From contig JAAHHJ010000004.1 of the NCBI GenBank assembly GCA_010692425.1, forward strand, positions 123,680 to 187,679: 64,000 nucleotides of DNA. Direction: 5' to 3'. This document shows positions 53,818 to 62,397 of this stretch, piece by piece (position 1 is the stretch's first letter; each line of letters starts with the position of its first letter). This DNA is from Symploca sp. SIO3C6. GTDB lineage: Bacteria; Cyanobacteriota; Cyanobacteriia; Cyanobacteriales; Coleofasciculaceae. The notes under the pieces were generated by a model that did not search any database, was not told the DNA's origin, and saw only the letters and a list, made by a program, of their open reading frames with translations. The translations under genes were made by a program, and so were the position numbers.

Positions 53818-55178
53818 TGAAATTATTAGTAAGTAAAGCTAGTTTATTGCTAGCATTAGCACAGCTTGCGGGAACCATCAACACGATGCCAGCACAAGCA
53901 ATTGTTCCCAACCCCAAAACTACTGGTACTAATTCCCCAGTTCAAAACCAAGTACTTTTGGCAGAAGCTACTAATCTTCCAGATATTGGAATTACCCTTG
54001 ATCAAAATAAAGTCACTGAAGCAGTGCCGATAATAGAGCAAACCTGGGAACAACAATATGAAAATTACCTTGGGTTTGACTTGGCAAACAAGTCAATGAT
54101 GGTTGGCGAAATTGCTGATACTCTGAACAAAATCGCGATTCAGACTGGGAAAAAGCCTGCTCTCCTTTACATAGTACCACGACCACAGCAACTAGAACTC
54201 GTTTTAGTTACTCCTGACGGCATTCCTATTCACAAGCGCGTTTTGGCAGCTAACCGCGAAGCACTACTGGGACAGGTGCAAGAGTTGAGAATATCTGTTT
54301 CTAACCCAGCTTTTGTCAATACTAATCGCTATCTAGCAGCAGCCCAGCAACTCTATAAGTGGATGATTGCCCCTCTAGAAGCAGACTTGCACGCTCAAAA
54401 CATTGACACACTAGTTTTTTGTATGGGTGCAGGTTTACGCACCATGCCCCTAGCCGCATTACATGATGGGCAAAAATTTCTGGTGGAGAAATTTAGTATC
54501 TCCTTGATCCCAGCTTTCAAACTCACTAATACCGTCTACACTAATTTGAAAAACTCACAAGTTCTGGCAATGGGGGCCTCAAAATTTAAAGATCACAGTT
54601 CCCTACCTGCCGTACCTGCAGAGCTAGAAAACATAACTCAAGAACCATGGTCAGGGCAAGTCTTCTTGAACCAAGAATTTACCTTGGCTAATTTGCAATC
54701 ACAACGTCGCCAAAACTCATATAAAATTATTCACCTAGCCACTCATGCCGACTTCCAACCTGGCTCACCAAGCAATTCCTACATTCAGTTCTGGGACAAT
54801 AAGCTCAGACTAGATCAAATCAAACAGTTGCAGTGGTACTACCCACCAGTGGAATTATTAGTGCTTAGTGCTTGTAGAACAGCTATTGGGGATCCTGAAG
54901 TAGAATTAGGATTTGCAGGATTAGCGGTTCAGGCGAGAGTGAAGTCTGCCATCGCCAGTTTGTGGTACGTAAGCGATGAGGGAACTTTACAGTTAATGAC
55001 GCAATTCTACCAACATCTGAAAACTGCGCCCATTAAAGCAGAGGCTCTCAGACAAGCCCAAATCGCCATGCTCAAAAGTCAGAGTAGCTCAGAAGGTAGT
55101 CAGCTGCGTGACCTTGCAAACAATTTCTCGCACCCCTACTTTTGGGCAGCATTTACGGTAGTTGGTAATCCTTGGTAA
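53814..55178 (+). CDS. Secreted CHAT-domain (caspase-like) protein
   Basis: The protein has 454 residues, one fewer if the second ATG is used. An N-terminal signal peptide (LLALAQLAGTINTMPAQA) is followed by a linker. The CHAT domain covers about 160-454, with LVFCMGAGLRTMPLAALHDG, the catalytic His in IIHLATHADFQ and the catalytic Cys in LLVLSACRTAIG, then GLAVQARVKSAIASLWYVSD. CHAT proteins are clan CD cysteine peptidases; cyanobacterial ones are often attached to TPR repeats, which are absent here. Export to periplasm or surface is expected from the signal. The substrate is unknown. Confidence 0.92.
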   Translation: MMKLLVSKASLLLALAQLAGTINTMPAQAIVPNPKTTGTNSPVQNQVLLAEATNLPDIGITLDQNKVTEAVPIIEQTWEQQYENYLGFDLANKSMMVGEIADTLNKIAIQTGKKPALLYIVPRPQQLELVLVTPDGIPIHKRVLAANREALLGQVQELRISVSNPAFVNTNRYLAAAQQLYKWMIAPLEADLHAQNIDTLVFCMGAGLRTMPLAALHDGQKFLVEKFSISLIPAFKLTNTVYTNLKNSQVLAMGASKFKDHSSLPAVPAELENITQEPWSGQVFLNQEFTLANLQSQRRQNSYKIIHLATHADFQPGSPSNSYIQFWDNKLRLDQIKQLQWYYPPVELLVLSACRTAIGDPEVELGFAGLAVQARVKSAIASLWYVSDEGTLQLMTQFYQHLKTAPIKAEALRQAQIAMLKSQSSSEGSQLRDLANNFSHPYFWAAFTVVGNPW

Positions 55179-55288
55179 ACAGGCGCAAGCTTTGTATTCA
55201 AGTTATCAAAAAATGAAGCAACTAGACAATTGACAATAATCTGTGCTAAAAACTGGAAGTAATAAGATAAGTACTAAGCTCAACTTGT

Positions 55289-55328
55289 TATTTATTACTT
55301 ATTACTTATTACTTATTACTTATTACTT
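55289..55328 (+). repeat. TTACTTA heptamer array
   Basis: Five tandem TATTACT units lie between the convergent CHAT and GH57 genes. The family is the same as at 48745-48812. Confidence 0.9.
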
Positions 55329-55360
55329 GCCGTGTTCTTTTTAGACGACAGAGGCGTCAT

Positions 55361-56950
55361 TTACAAAGGACGATAGACTCGGTAATTAATCTTGGGAAAG
55401 ATATTATCGATCGCTTCAACCTTTTCTAGCCAACCACTGTCGATTTTACCAATCTTGATATCCTCGTAAAGCTTATTGAAGCGCATCAGATGCGATCGCG
55501 TCCGCCTTACAGCATAGGGTACCATTGTCCCTGTGCGCATAATAAATGCCCAGTCAGAAGATTGCGCTAGCAGCAATTCTCGTGCTGCTTGATTTAGTGC
55601 CTTCGATTCCAACTCATCCCCTGCTTCTCGCTTGGAAATCTCAATCATTCGTTCTGTGGCTTTATGCAAGTGAGGATAGATCCAGGCATTGGTCTCATTA
55701 AGCCAATATTCATGGAAACCCTTATAACCCCAACTAGATTGAGAAGGCTTGCAGACTTGCTGGGTGGGATGATTGCGCAAATAATCTGCCAAATGGGTCA
55801 TATCGAAAGAGTTCTGGTCATACCAGGACTTACGGAACAGGTAATCCAAGAACCAAGGCCCTTCGTACCACCAGTGACCAAATAGTTCTGCGTCATAGGG
55901 TGAAACAACAATAGGTTGGCGATGCATAATACCAGCCAGATTGTTAACCTGCTGCTCCCTGTTAAACATAAAGTTACCAGCGTGTTCAGCTGCCTTTTCC
56001 CTTGCCCAATAGGGGTCATACAAATCCTTGTCGCTTAAGCCCAGACCACGCCCTGTAATCTTGTGATACTTAATACCTGTGTTCTTACGTTGCCCATTAG
56101 GCATAATGTAGGGCTTGATATACTCATATTCTGCCTCCCAGCCTAAATCCTTGTAAAATTCACGATATTCAGGGGCTCCAGGATAACCAACTTCAGAAGA
56201 CCAAACCTGCTGGGATGATTCGTGATCTCGACCAAAGGCAGCAACCCCAGTTTCTGTAAAAATGGGAGCATAGCTACCAAAACGAGGTCTGGGGCGGGCA
56301 TATAAAATGCCATGTCCATCGGTGAGGAAATAGCGCAAACCTGCATCTGCCAACATGCGCTCGACGCCTTCATAGTAAGCACACTCAGGCAACCAAATTC
56401 CTTTAGGAGGACGCCCAAAGGTTTGCTCATAATGTTCACAAGCCACTTGAATTTGTGCCCACACTGCCTGTGGATACATCTTCATCAGCGGAAAGTAGCC
56501 GTGGGTGGCACCGCAGGTGATAATTTCCAGGTTATTACTATCTAAAAATTGCTTAAACGCTGTCACCAAGTCACCACCATAGCGCTCCCAGGTTTGACGC
56601 ACCATGCTGAACTCGTCAACGTAATGTTGAGCTAGGTAACGTATATGACCGTGATGTTGGTTGTGTTCGACTTCCTTCTCTACCAGTTCTTCCAATAGAG
56701 ACAAATGTGCGTCGTAGCGCTCTTGCAATAGTGGATCGCGCAGCATTGACACCAAAGGTGGTGTCATGCTCATGGTTATTTTGAAGTCAACGCCATCGCG
56801 CTTTAAACCTTCAAAGACGTGCAGTAGAGGGACATAGGTTTCGGTGATGGCTTCAAATAGCCACTCTTCCTCAAGAACATAATCACTTTCGGGATGCCTA
56901 ACAAAAGGAAGGTGGGCATGAAGAACAAGAGCAACGTAGCCATTAGCCAT
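55361..56950 (-). CDS. Glycoside hydrolase family 57 protein (branching-enzyme type)
   Basis: The protein has 529 residues. It has the GH57 N-terminal HAHLPFVRHP, the nucleophile Glu near residue 188 in GIWLPECAYYEG and the acid/base Asp near 355 in VVSPYDAELFGHWW, with WGYKGFHEYWLN and SSDWAFIMRTGTM further on. The length and C-terminal helices match the 1,4-alpha-glucan branching enzyme subgroup, which would form alpha-1,6 branches in glycogen. Amylolytic or uncharacterised activity remains possible. It is cytoplasmic (no signal) and monocistronic. Confidence 0.93.
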   Translation of the reverse strand: MANGYVALVLHAHLPFVRHPESDYVLEEEWLFEAITETYVPLLHVFEGLKRDGVDFKITMSMTPPLVSMLRDPLLQERYDAHLSLLEELVEKEVEHNQHHGHIRYLAQHYVDEFSMVRQTWERYGGDLVTAFKQFLDSNNLEIITCGATHGYFPLMKMYPQAVWAQIQVACEHYEQTFGRPPKGIWLPECAYYEGVERMLADAGLRYFLTDGHGILYARPRPRFGSYAPIFTETGVAAFGRDHESSQQVWSSEVGYPGAPEYREFYKDLGWEAEYEYIKPYIMPNGQRKNTGIKYHKITGRGLGLSDKDLYDPYWAREKAAEHAGNFMFNREQQVNNLAGIMHRQPIVVSPYDAELFGHWWYEGPWFLDYLFRKSWYDQNSFDMTHLADYLRNHPTQQVCKPSQSSWGYKGFHEYWLNETNAWIYPHLHKATERMIEISKREAGDELESKALNQAARELLLAQSSDWAFIMRTGTMVPYAVRRTRSHLMRFNKLYEDIKIGKIDSGWLEKVEAIDNIFPKINYRVYRPL

Positions 56951-57200
56951 GGTGAATTAGAAGTCGTCAATTAGATGGATAAGTAGAACTAAGGTAAGCT
57001 GGAGTTTTACATTATTTTAAGATTTTAGGATGAAAGGGACTCGAAAAGCTTAGAGTATCAATGACGACAACAATCTAAAATAGATCTTAAGGGTAAAGAT
57101 AGTTTAAATAGTTAAGGAAACAAAAGCTAACAGCAACAGACACCCAATTGTACTTCTGTTGAAGCATAACCTGTTTGTACCAGTGTTCAGACCAAATTGC

Positions 57201-58397
57201 ATGCAGGCAGCTCCTGAGAGATCCGCAGATTCGGAAGCCCTACTACAGCTACTGCTGTTTGTAGATGAGCGTTCCAGTTCCCGCAAAAATATCCAGCAAA
57301 TCCGCAGCTATCTCGATAGCTTGAGGGTAGATTACGCCTTTGAACTCACGGTTGTGGATGTTGGAGAGAGACCTGATTTGGCAGAACATTATCGGCTGGT
57401 GGCAACCCCAGCCCTGATCAAGATTCATCCTTTACCAAGGCAGAGTATTGCCGGTAGTAATTTAGTTGGTCAGCTGAAAATCTCTTGGCCTGGTTGGCAA
57501 CGCTCTGTCGAGGAATACCAGGCGAAGCTTTCTCAAGATGTATCTTTAGAATCAGCTGTGAGTTCTGAAGCTGCCACTGATTACTCATCATCGAAAAATA
57601 ATTCCCTTGCTACCTCAGTCGAGCTGATTCGACTCTCTGAGGAGATTTTTCGCCTGAAACAGGAAAGAGAGGAACTGCTCGAACAACTGAAATTCAAAGA
57701 CAAGGTAATGTCAATGTTAGCCCATGACTTGCGTAGTCCCTTGACTGCTGCTTCAATTGCTATAGAAACTTTAGAATTAGAGAAACTTAAGGATAAAAAG
57801 GGTTCTCAATCCCAGTTGACACCACCGATCAAAGCACGGTTGCTCAAGCATATCCGCACCCAATTTCAGCGCATGGATCGGATGATTACAGATATACTGC
57901 AAGCAGCGAGGGGAAATAGTACCGAATTTAGCATCCGACCTCACAAGTTAGACCTGGGGGAGCTTTGTCGTGAAATTCTCTCTCAAATGAGTGAGCAGTT
58001 TCAGTTAAAATCCCAGGAGGTAGAAACTGATATTCCTCAGGACTTGCCCTCTGTATATGCTGATCGAGAATTGGTGCGTCAAGTATTAGTGAACCTGCTA
58101 GATAATGCTATTAAGTATACTCCTACTGGCGGTAAGATAGAAGTTGCACTGCTCCACCGTACAGCACAAAAAATTCAGATCAGCGTTTTTGATAATGGTC
58201 CCGGCATCCCAGAAGAAAATCGAGAACGAATTTTTGAGGACCGCTTTCGGCTCAAGCGAGATGAAGCGAAAGAGGGATATGGCTTAGGCTTATCATTATG
58301 CCAAAGAATTGTTCGCGCCCATTATGGTCGTATTTGGGTGGATACAACTGGCAAAGGCGGAGGTTGCTTTCACTTTACTCTGCCAGTTTACAGATAA
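57201..58397 (+). CDS. sasA: Adaptive-response sensory kinase SasA
   Basis: The protein has 398 residues from the ATG at 57201. The track's TTG adds 14 residues absent from SasA proteins, which begin shortly before LLQLLLFVDE. Residues 10-105 are the thioredoxin-like KaiB-like domain (LRVDYAFELTVVDVGERPDL, RLVATPALIKIHP) that competes with KaiB for KaiC. HisKA carries phospho-His near 175 in MLAHDLRSPLTAAS. The ATPase contains NLLDNAIKYTPTGG, DNGPGIPEE and GYGLGLSLCQRI. SasA relays the KaiC clock state to RpaA. No kai genes are present in this window. Confidence 0.95.
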   Translation: MQAAPERSADSEALLQLLLFVDERSSSRKNIQQIRSYLDSLRVDYAFELTVVDVGERPDLAEHYRLVATPALIKIHPLPRQSIAGSNLVGQLKISWPGWQRSVEEYQAKLSQDVSLESAVSSEAATDYSSSKNNSLATSVELIRLSEEIFRLKQEREELLEQLKFKDKVMSMLAHDLRSPLTAASIAIETLELEKLKDKKGSQSQLTPPIKARLLKHIRTQFQRMDRMITDILQAARGNSTEFSIRPHKLDLGELCREILSQMSEQFQLKSQEVETDIPQDLPSVYADRELVRQVLVNLLDNAIKYTPTGGKIEVALLHRTAQKIQISVFDNGPGIPEENRERIFEDRFRLKRDEAKEGYGLGLSLCQRIVRAHYGRIWVDTTGKGGGCFHFTLPVYR

Positions 58398-58568
58398 GTT
58401 GGTGGTTCACAGTTGATTGTTGATGGTTCATAGCTTCAACGGTTCGCGGGAGTCCTCACCTAGACTAGTGGCAGGGTGGGGATCGACAGCGGGGAAACAG
58501 AGGTAGGTAGTTTCCCAATCAATGAAAGTTTTTTTCTGAGCATAGTGATGTCTTAGGGCTACCGAAAA

Positions 58569-58597
58569 CCCACCCTTCAACTCTCGTAAGGTGGGTA
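58569..58597 (-). terminator. Probable terminator downstream of the Nudix gene
   Basis: On the minus strand CCCACCTTA pairs with TAAGGGTGGG-like AAGGGTGGG across a 9-nt loop and is followed by TTTTC. It lies 50 bp past the Nudix gene stop. Confidence 0.55.
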
Positions 58598-58646
58598 GTT
58601 TATGAAGATAATTCCCCACTATCAACTTGCGCCAAATCTGGTTCAT

Positions 58647-59048
58647 CTAAATAGTTTGACGCAAGGCGTCAATAATTTTGAAGTTTGCTTCCGGGAAAGA
58701 AAACTGATCAATTTCTGTGATTGAAATCCAGCGGACTTCTTCACACTCAAGAGGTTGAGGAATACCTGATCGGTGATAACAGTGGTGTACGATCAGGGTG
58801 ACTAGAAAATCGCTGTAGGCATGATCGATAGTGATCAGGTGAGAACCTACTTCAATGTCAATTCCCAGTTCTTCGGCAATTTCACGTTTGATGCATTGCT
58901 CAACTGTTTCACCACTCTCAATTTTTCCCCCGGGAAATTCCCATAAACCACCGTGGAGTCCTTGAGACAGTCGGCGATCAATCAAAATCTGACCTTGCAA
59001 GTTTTTGATGACGGCAACACCGATACGTTTGTGGGGCAGAGAATGCAT
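58647..59048 (-). CDS. mutT: Nudix hydrolase, MutT (8-oxo-dGTP diphosphatase) type
   Basis: The protein has 133 residues. The Nudix box GGKIESGETVEQCIKREIAEELGI matches GX5EX7REUXEEXGU in full. It is preceded by GVAVIKNLQGQILIDRRLSQ and GGLWEFPGG, typical of MutT, which removes 8-oxo-dGTP from the nucleotide pool to prevent mutation. The length is as usual. Other pyrophosphate substrates are possible within the family. It converges on sasA. Confidence 0.88.
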   Translation of the reverse strand: MHSLPHKRIGVAVIKNLQGQILIDRRLSQGLHGGLWEFPGGKIESGETVEQCIKREIAEELGIDIEVGSHLITIDHAYSDFLVTLIVHHCYHRSGIPQPLECEEVRWISITEIDQFSFPEANFKIIDALRQTI

Positions 59049-59355
59049 TTTTCCAAAAGTTATGGATAAATCATTCTGATCTTAATATGTTATTCAGGCT
59101 TGGTGACACTTTGACAGCTAGTCAAAAGATGCAGCCCTTTTCAGCTCAGTGAGGTATGTGCTAACCCATGCTGTAGAACGTCTTATCTGCCAAAAATTAA
59201 CAATGTTGTGAAAAACGCTAATTCACATTGCATATTCTTCAGAAAGAATGAAAATTTTCAAACCTTATCCCCATCCCTCTATCCCTCCTCTCCCCCTCTT
59301 TACTTAATTGAACAAACAAATTAAATACGTGAGAACTTAGCTGTGGGATAGGTGA
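59049..59355. other. Intergenic region without a recognised gene
   Basis: These 307 bp lie upstream of the Nudix gene and end at MITE copy D. A C/T-rich stretch (CCCTCCTCTCCCCCTC) near 59280-59300 is a degenerate member of the CTCCCC minisatellite family. I see nothing else. Confidence 0.5.
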
Positions 59356-59456
59356 TATAGCAGTACGTATTAAGGTTAGGACAAGCTGAATCGCTAGAAC
59401 TTTGTCAAATTCTGCCTTGGAGCCTTCTGCCCTGGAGCCTTGCGCGTAGCGCTATA
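59356..59456 (+). mobile_element. MITE, IS630-like, copy D
   Basis: This 101-bp element has ends TATAGCAGTACG and CGTAGCGCTATA. It abuts the stop codon of the DUF760 gene with no gap, so it lies directly behind that gene and may have changed its last codons. Confidence 0.85.
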
Positions 59457-59819
59457 TCATTCATGGTTAGCATTGCTATACTCATTATCTGAAGGTTTAT
59501 GCTGGGTTGCTTGTAGAGACTTTTCAAAGAACATACGCTGCTCAGCATTGCGCAGAAAATAACCACTAACCATTGCTGAAACCAATAGACGCCCTAGATG
59601 TTCACGACTAGTATTGATCGTCACGCCAAAGTGTTCTGAAGGGAGGCTTCCTAGGAGTCCGATAATATTGCGTTCCATTACCTGAAACACTTCCTGAGAA
59701 GTCGGTTGAGATAGATGAGCAACCGTTTCTGGATTCATAGATTGCACATACTGCCAAAGTAAATTTTTTTCACTGTCACTATCAAAAAATTCAGGAACAC
59801 GATTGGATTGTTCGTTCAT
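59457..59819 (-). CDS. DUF760 domain protein
   Basis: The protein has 120 residues. The central region has LLWQYVQSMNPETVAHLSQP, EVFQVMERNIIGLLGSLPSE, FGVTINTSREHLGRLLVSAM and MVSGYFLRNAEQRMFFEKSL, the pattern of the DUF760 family shared by cyanobacteria and plastids. No biochemical function is established to my knowledge. The last 17 residues are hydrophilic and abut the MITE, so the natural C-terminus may differ. Confidence 0.85.
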   Translation of the reverse strand: MNEQSNRVPEFFDSDSEKNLLWQYVQSMNPETVAHLSQPTSQEVFQVMERNIIGLLGSLPSEHFGVTINTSREHLGRLLVSAMVSGYFLRNAEQRMFFEKSLQATQHKPSDNEYSNANHE

Positions 59820-60130
59820 TTTTAGATCTCCTAGTAATTTTTGACTCCCATTTTCCCCAGCAGGGAGGAGGGAATGATTTGGCTGCGATTTGCTTTGTGT
59901 CTATGTAATTAAATTTAACAAAACTGTGTTGATCTCCAAGTGTGTTCAACCGAACCGCAAACGTCGGATTTGCTCACTAGTTGAGCTACTTAGGAACAAG
60001 GAGTTTAATCGCCATTGGCGAGGAATCAAGGCCAAATTGTGTAAATAAGCGCTAAATATTAGGTCTTTTCCCCAGCAAAAGACTTTATCTTGAAGGTATT
60101 TAATCCATAATTTACAAGGAAAATACCGAT

Positions 60131-61741
60131 ATGAAAATTACTAGAAGAGAAGCCCTCAGACTTGGATTACTTGGGGGTAGTTTCCTACTGTTGCCTCTGG
60201 GCAACCAAAAACCTGCTTGGGCTCAAACTCGATTGAGTCCTCAAATCCAGCGCTTTGAGCTCTCTTTCCACAAACCGCCAGTCCTTGAGCCTGTGCGCCG
60301 AGATGCTACTACTGATTACTATGAACTCACTATGGAGAAGTCCCTAGTGGAAATTTTGCCGGGACTGATGACTGAAATTTGGGGTTACAAAGGTAAGATT
60401 CCTAGTATTATCAACGGCATTAGTCCTGGTCCAACAATTAGGCAAAGGGGTGGTAAGCGCTCTGATGGTGGCCGACAATCAGTTGTTCGTTTCATTAACC
60501 AACTAGGCAAAGATGCAAATGGTGAAGATATTCAGACAGTTACTCATTTGCACGGTATGGCGTCGCTGCCACAGTATGATGGTCATGCTGAGGACTTGAT
60601 TCCACCAGGATATTTCAAGGATTATATCTATCCCAACGACCGTGCTGCTACGATTTGGTATCATGACCATGCCATTGACAAGACCTCACGCAATGTTTAT
60701 ATGGGTCTGGCAGGCATGTATATTGTTGAGGATCAATACGAATTGAGTCTACCCCTACCTAAAGGGGACTACGATGTGCCTTTGATCCTGCAGGATAAAT
60801 TCTTTGCTACTGATGGTGAGTTAATCTTCGATGATAGAAACCAGAGGAGTAGCTACGGTGATGTCATTTTGGTCAATGGTGTTCCTTGGCCTCGGATGGA
60901 AGTTGCCAATCGCAAGTACCGCTTCCGGGCTTTAAATGCATCGGCTTCACGTAATTACCAGCTGGCTCTGAGTAGAGATGCCCAGTCACTAACAATTGGG
61001 GATAAGTTGATTGTGATTGGCTCTGATGGCGGGCTACTAAGTGAGCCTGTGGAGATCACAACTCCCTTCCAAAATCTACGTATTGGCATGGCAGAGCGTT
61101 ACGAGTTTATTATTGATTTTTCCCAATATCCCCTCGGCACTCAGTTGTTTTTGCGGAATGTTGGTTTTTCTGGCAGTATCGATAATGATGCCCGAACCCA
61201 TGCAATTATGCGCTTTGATGTGGTACGTGAGGAGCCAGATGATAGCATTGTCCCTGACCGACTGCGTGCTGTTGAGCCTATTCCACTCTCTGAGGTGGCA
61301 AGAACTAGAACTTTCAGGTTTGAACGCAATCAGGGACAATGGAAAATTAATAACAAAACCTGGGATAAAAACCGAGTCGATGCCAATCCCGGAGCAGGTG
61401 ATGTTGAGATTTGGAATTTAGTCAACCCTGGCAGTGGTTGGGTTCATCCTGTACATATTCACTTGGTTGATTTGCAGCTTTTGGATCGTAACGGTATCTC
61501 CCCTCGTCCCTATGAAAAGGGTTGGAAGGATGTCTTCCATGTTGGTGAATTCGAGACGCTGAGAGTGATTGCTAAGTTTGGTACCCGTGATGGTAAATAC
61601 ATCCAAGGTAAGTTCATGATGCACTGCCACAACCTTGTTCATGAAGACCATTCGATGATGACGCTGTTTGAAGTCGGTAAGGGTGGTCCGAGTCCATTTT
61701 CAGCACCAGCGCAACCAGTCTCAACGATGCTACCACTTTGA
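60131..61741 (+). CDS. Multicopper oxidase with Tat signal
   Basis: The protein has 536 residues. The twin-arginine signal is TRREALRLGLLGGSFLLLPL ending near QKPAWAQ. Copper ligands lie in HLHG (about 140), WYHDHA (about 176), HPVHIHL (about 440) and HCHNLVHEDHSMM (about 500), giving complete T1, T2 and T3 centres. Overall layout resembles bacterial spore-coat/bilirubin-oxidase-like three-domain enzymes that oxidise phenols, metals or bilirubin with O2. Periplasmic or outer location is expected. The 311-bp upstream gap shows no gene. Confidence 0.93.
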   Translation: MKITRREALRLGLLGGSFLLLPLGNQKPAWAQTRLSPQIQRFELSFHKPPVLEPVRRDATTDYYELTMEKSLVEILPGLMTEIWGYKGKIPSIINGISPGPTIRQRGGKRSDGGRQSVVRFINQLGKDANGEDIQTVTHLHGMASLPQYDGHAEDLIPPGYFKDYIYPNDRAATIWYHDHAIDKTSRNVYMGLAGMYIVEDQYELSLPLPKGDYDVPLILQDKFFATDGELIFDDRNQRSSYGDVILVNGVPWPRMEVANRKYRFRALNASASRNYQLALSRDAQSLTIGDKLIVIGSDGGLLSEPVEITTPFQNLRIGMAERYEFIIDFSQYPLGTQLFLRNVGFSGSIDNDARTHAIMRFDVVREEPDDSIVPDRLRAVEPIPLSEVARTRTFRFERNQGQWKINNKTWDKNRVDANPGAGDVEIWNLVNPGSGWVHPVHIHLVDLQLLDRNGISPRPYEKGWKDVFHVGEFETLRVIAKFGTRDGKYIQGKFMMHCHNLVHEDHSMMTLFEVGKGGPSPFSAPAQPVSTMLPL

Positions 61742-61774
61742 TACTCCCACGATTCTAAGCCGTTGGGTTTTACC

Positions 61775-62098
61775 TCAATTTCCCTCTCCGTACAACTCGG
61801 CATCAAATTTTTCTATAGCTTCAATGTCATAAGGATGAGGAGGTTGAGGATAGGTTAATTTTGTTTCTGATACTGTAGCTGCTTGCCGACAGTTACTACT
61901 GAGGACTTTTTCACCATTAGCTGTTGGTTGATTGCACTCAGATAACTCAGCCTCAGTATTTACTGCTTCTGGGGCTTGAGTATCTACAACTATTGAAGAT
62001 GAATCCTCTTGAGCAAAGGCACTGCTAAAGGTAACTTGAGCTATGAGAACAGTCAAAATTATCAACCTGAGAGTTCTAAACAAGAATGATTTCAACAT
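61775..62098 (-). CDS. Small secreted protein of unknown function
   Basis: The protein has 107 residues. The signal peptide (FLFRTLRLIILTVLIAQVTF) ends near SSAFAQ. The mature part is acidic, with two cysteines (SECNQPTANG and SSNCRQAAT) and a Pro/Tyr-rich end (YPQPPHPYDIEAIEKFDAEL). It converges on the multicopper oxidase, 33 bp apart. No family is recognised. Confidence 0.78.
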   Translation of the reverse strand: MLKSFLFRTLRLIILTVLIAQVTFSSAFAQEDSSSIVVDTQAPEAVNTEAELSECNQPTANGEKVLSSNCRQAATVSETKLTYPQPPHPYDIEAIEKFDAELYGEGN

Positions 62099-62397
62099 GA
62101 TTTTTTTATTGGTTTTTATATTAAGGCTTTTCCATGAAAAAATGAACTACAGAGTAAGCAACTTTGTCCTTAGGGGTTGCTGAACATAGTATCTTAATCT
62201 CCAGAAGCCGCTGAAGGAATATTAATGAACTTCTGTGACTTCTTAACTCCTGAACTACTTTGTTCATAATTGTAGCGCTACAACTTGTAGAACAACGATT
62301 GATGACTCCTTAAGCTCTTCTACCCATTGAACAATCAACCATGAACAATCAGCCATTCACGTGTTTGGGTATTTTTAGTGATTGATGTAGTATTACT

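Noticed and set aside
58428-58646. 72-codon minus-strand ORF after the Nudix gene
   Set aside because: It spans a hairpin terminator and shows no domain.
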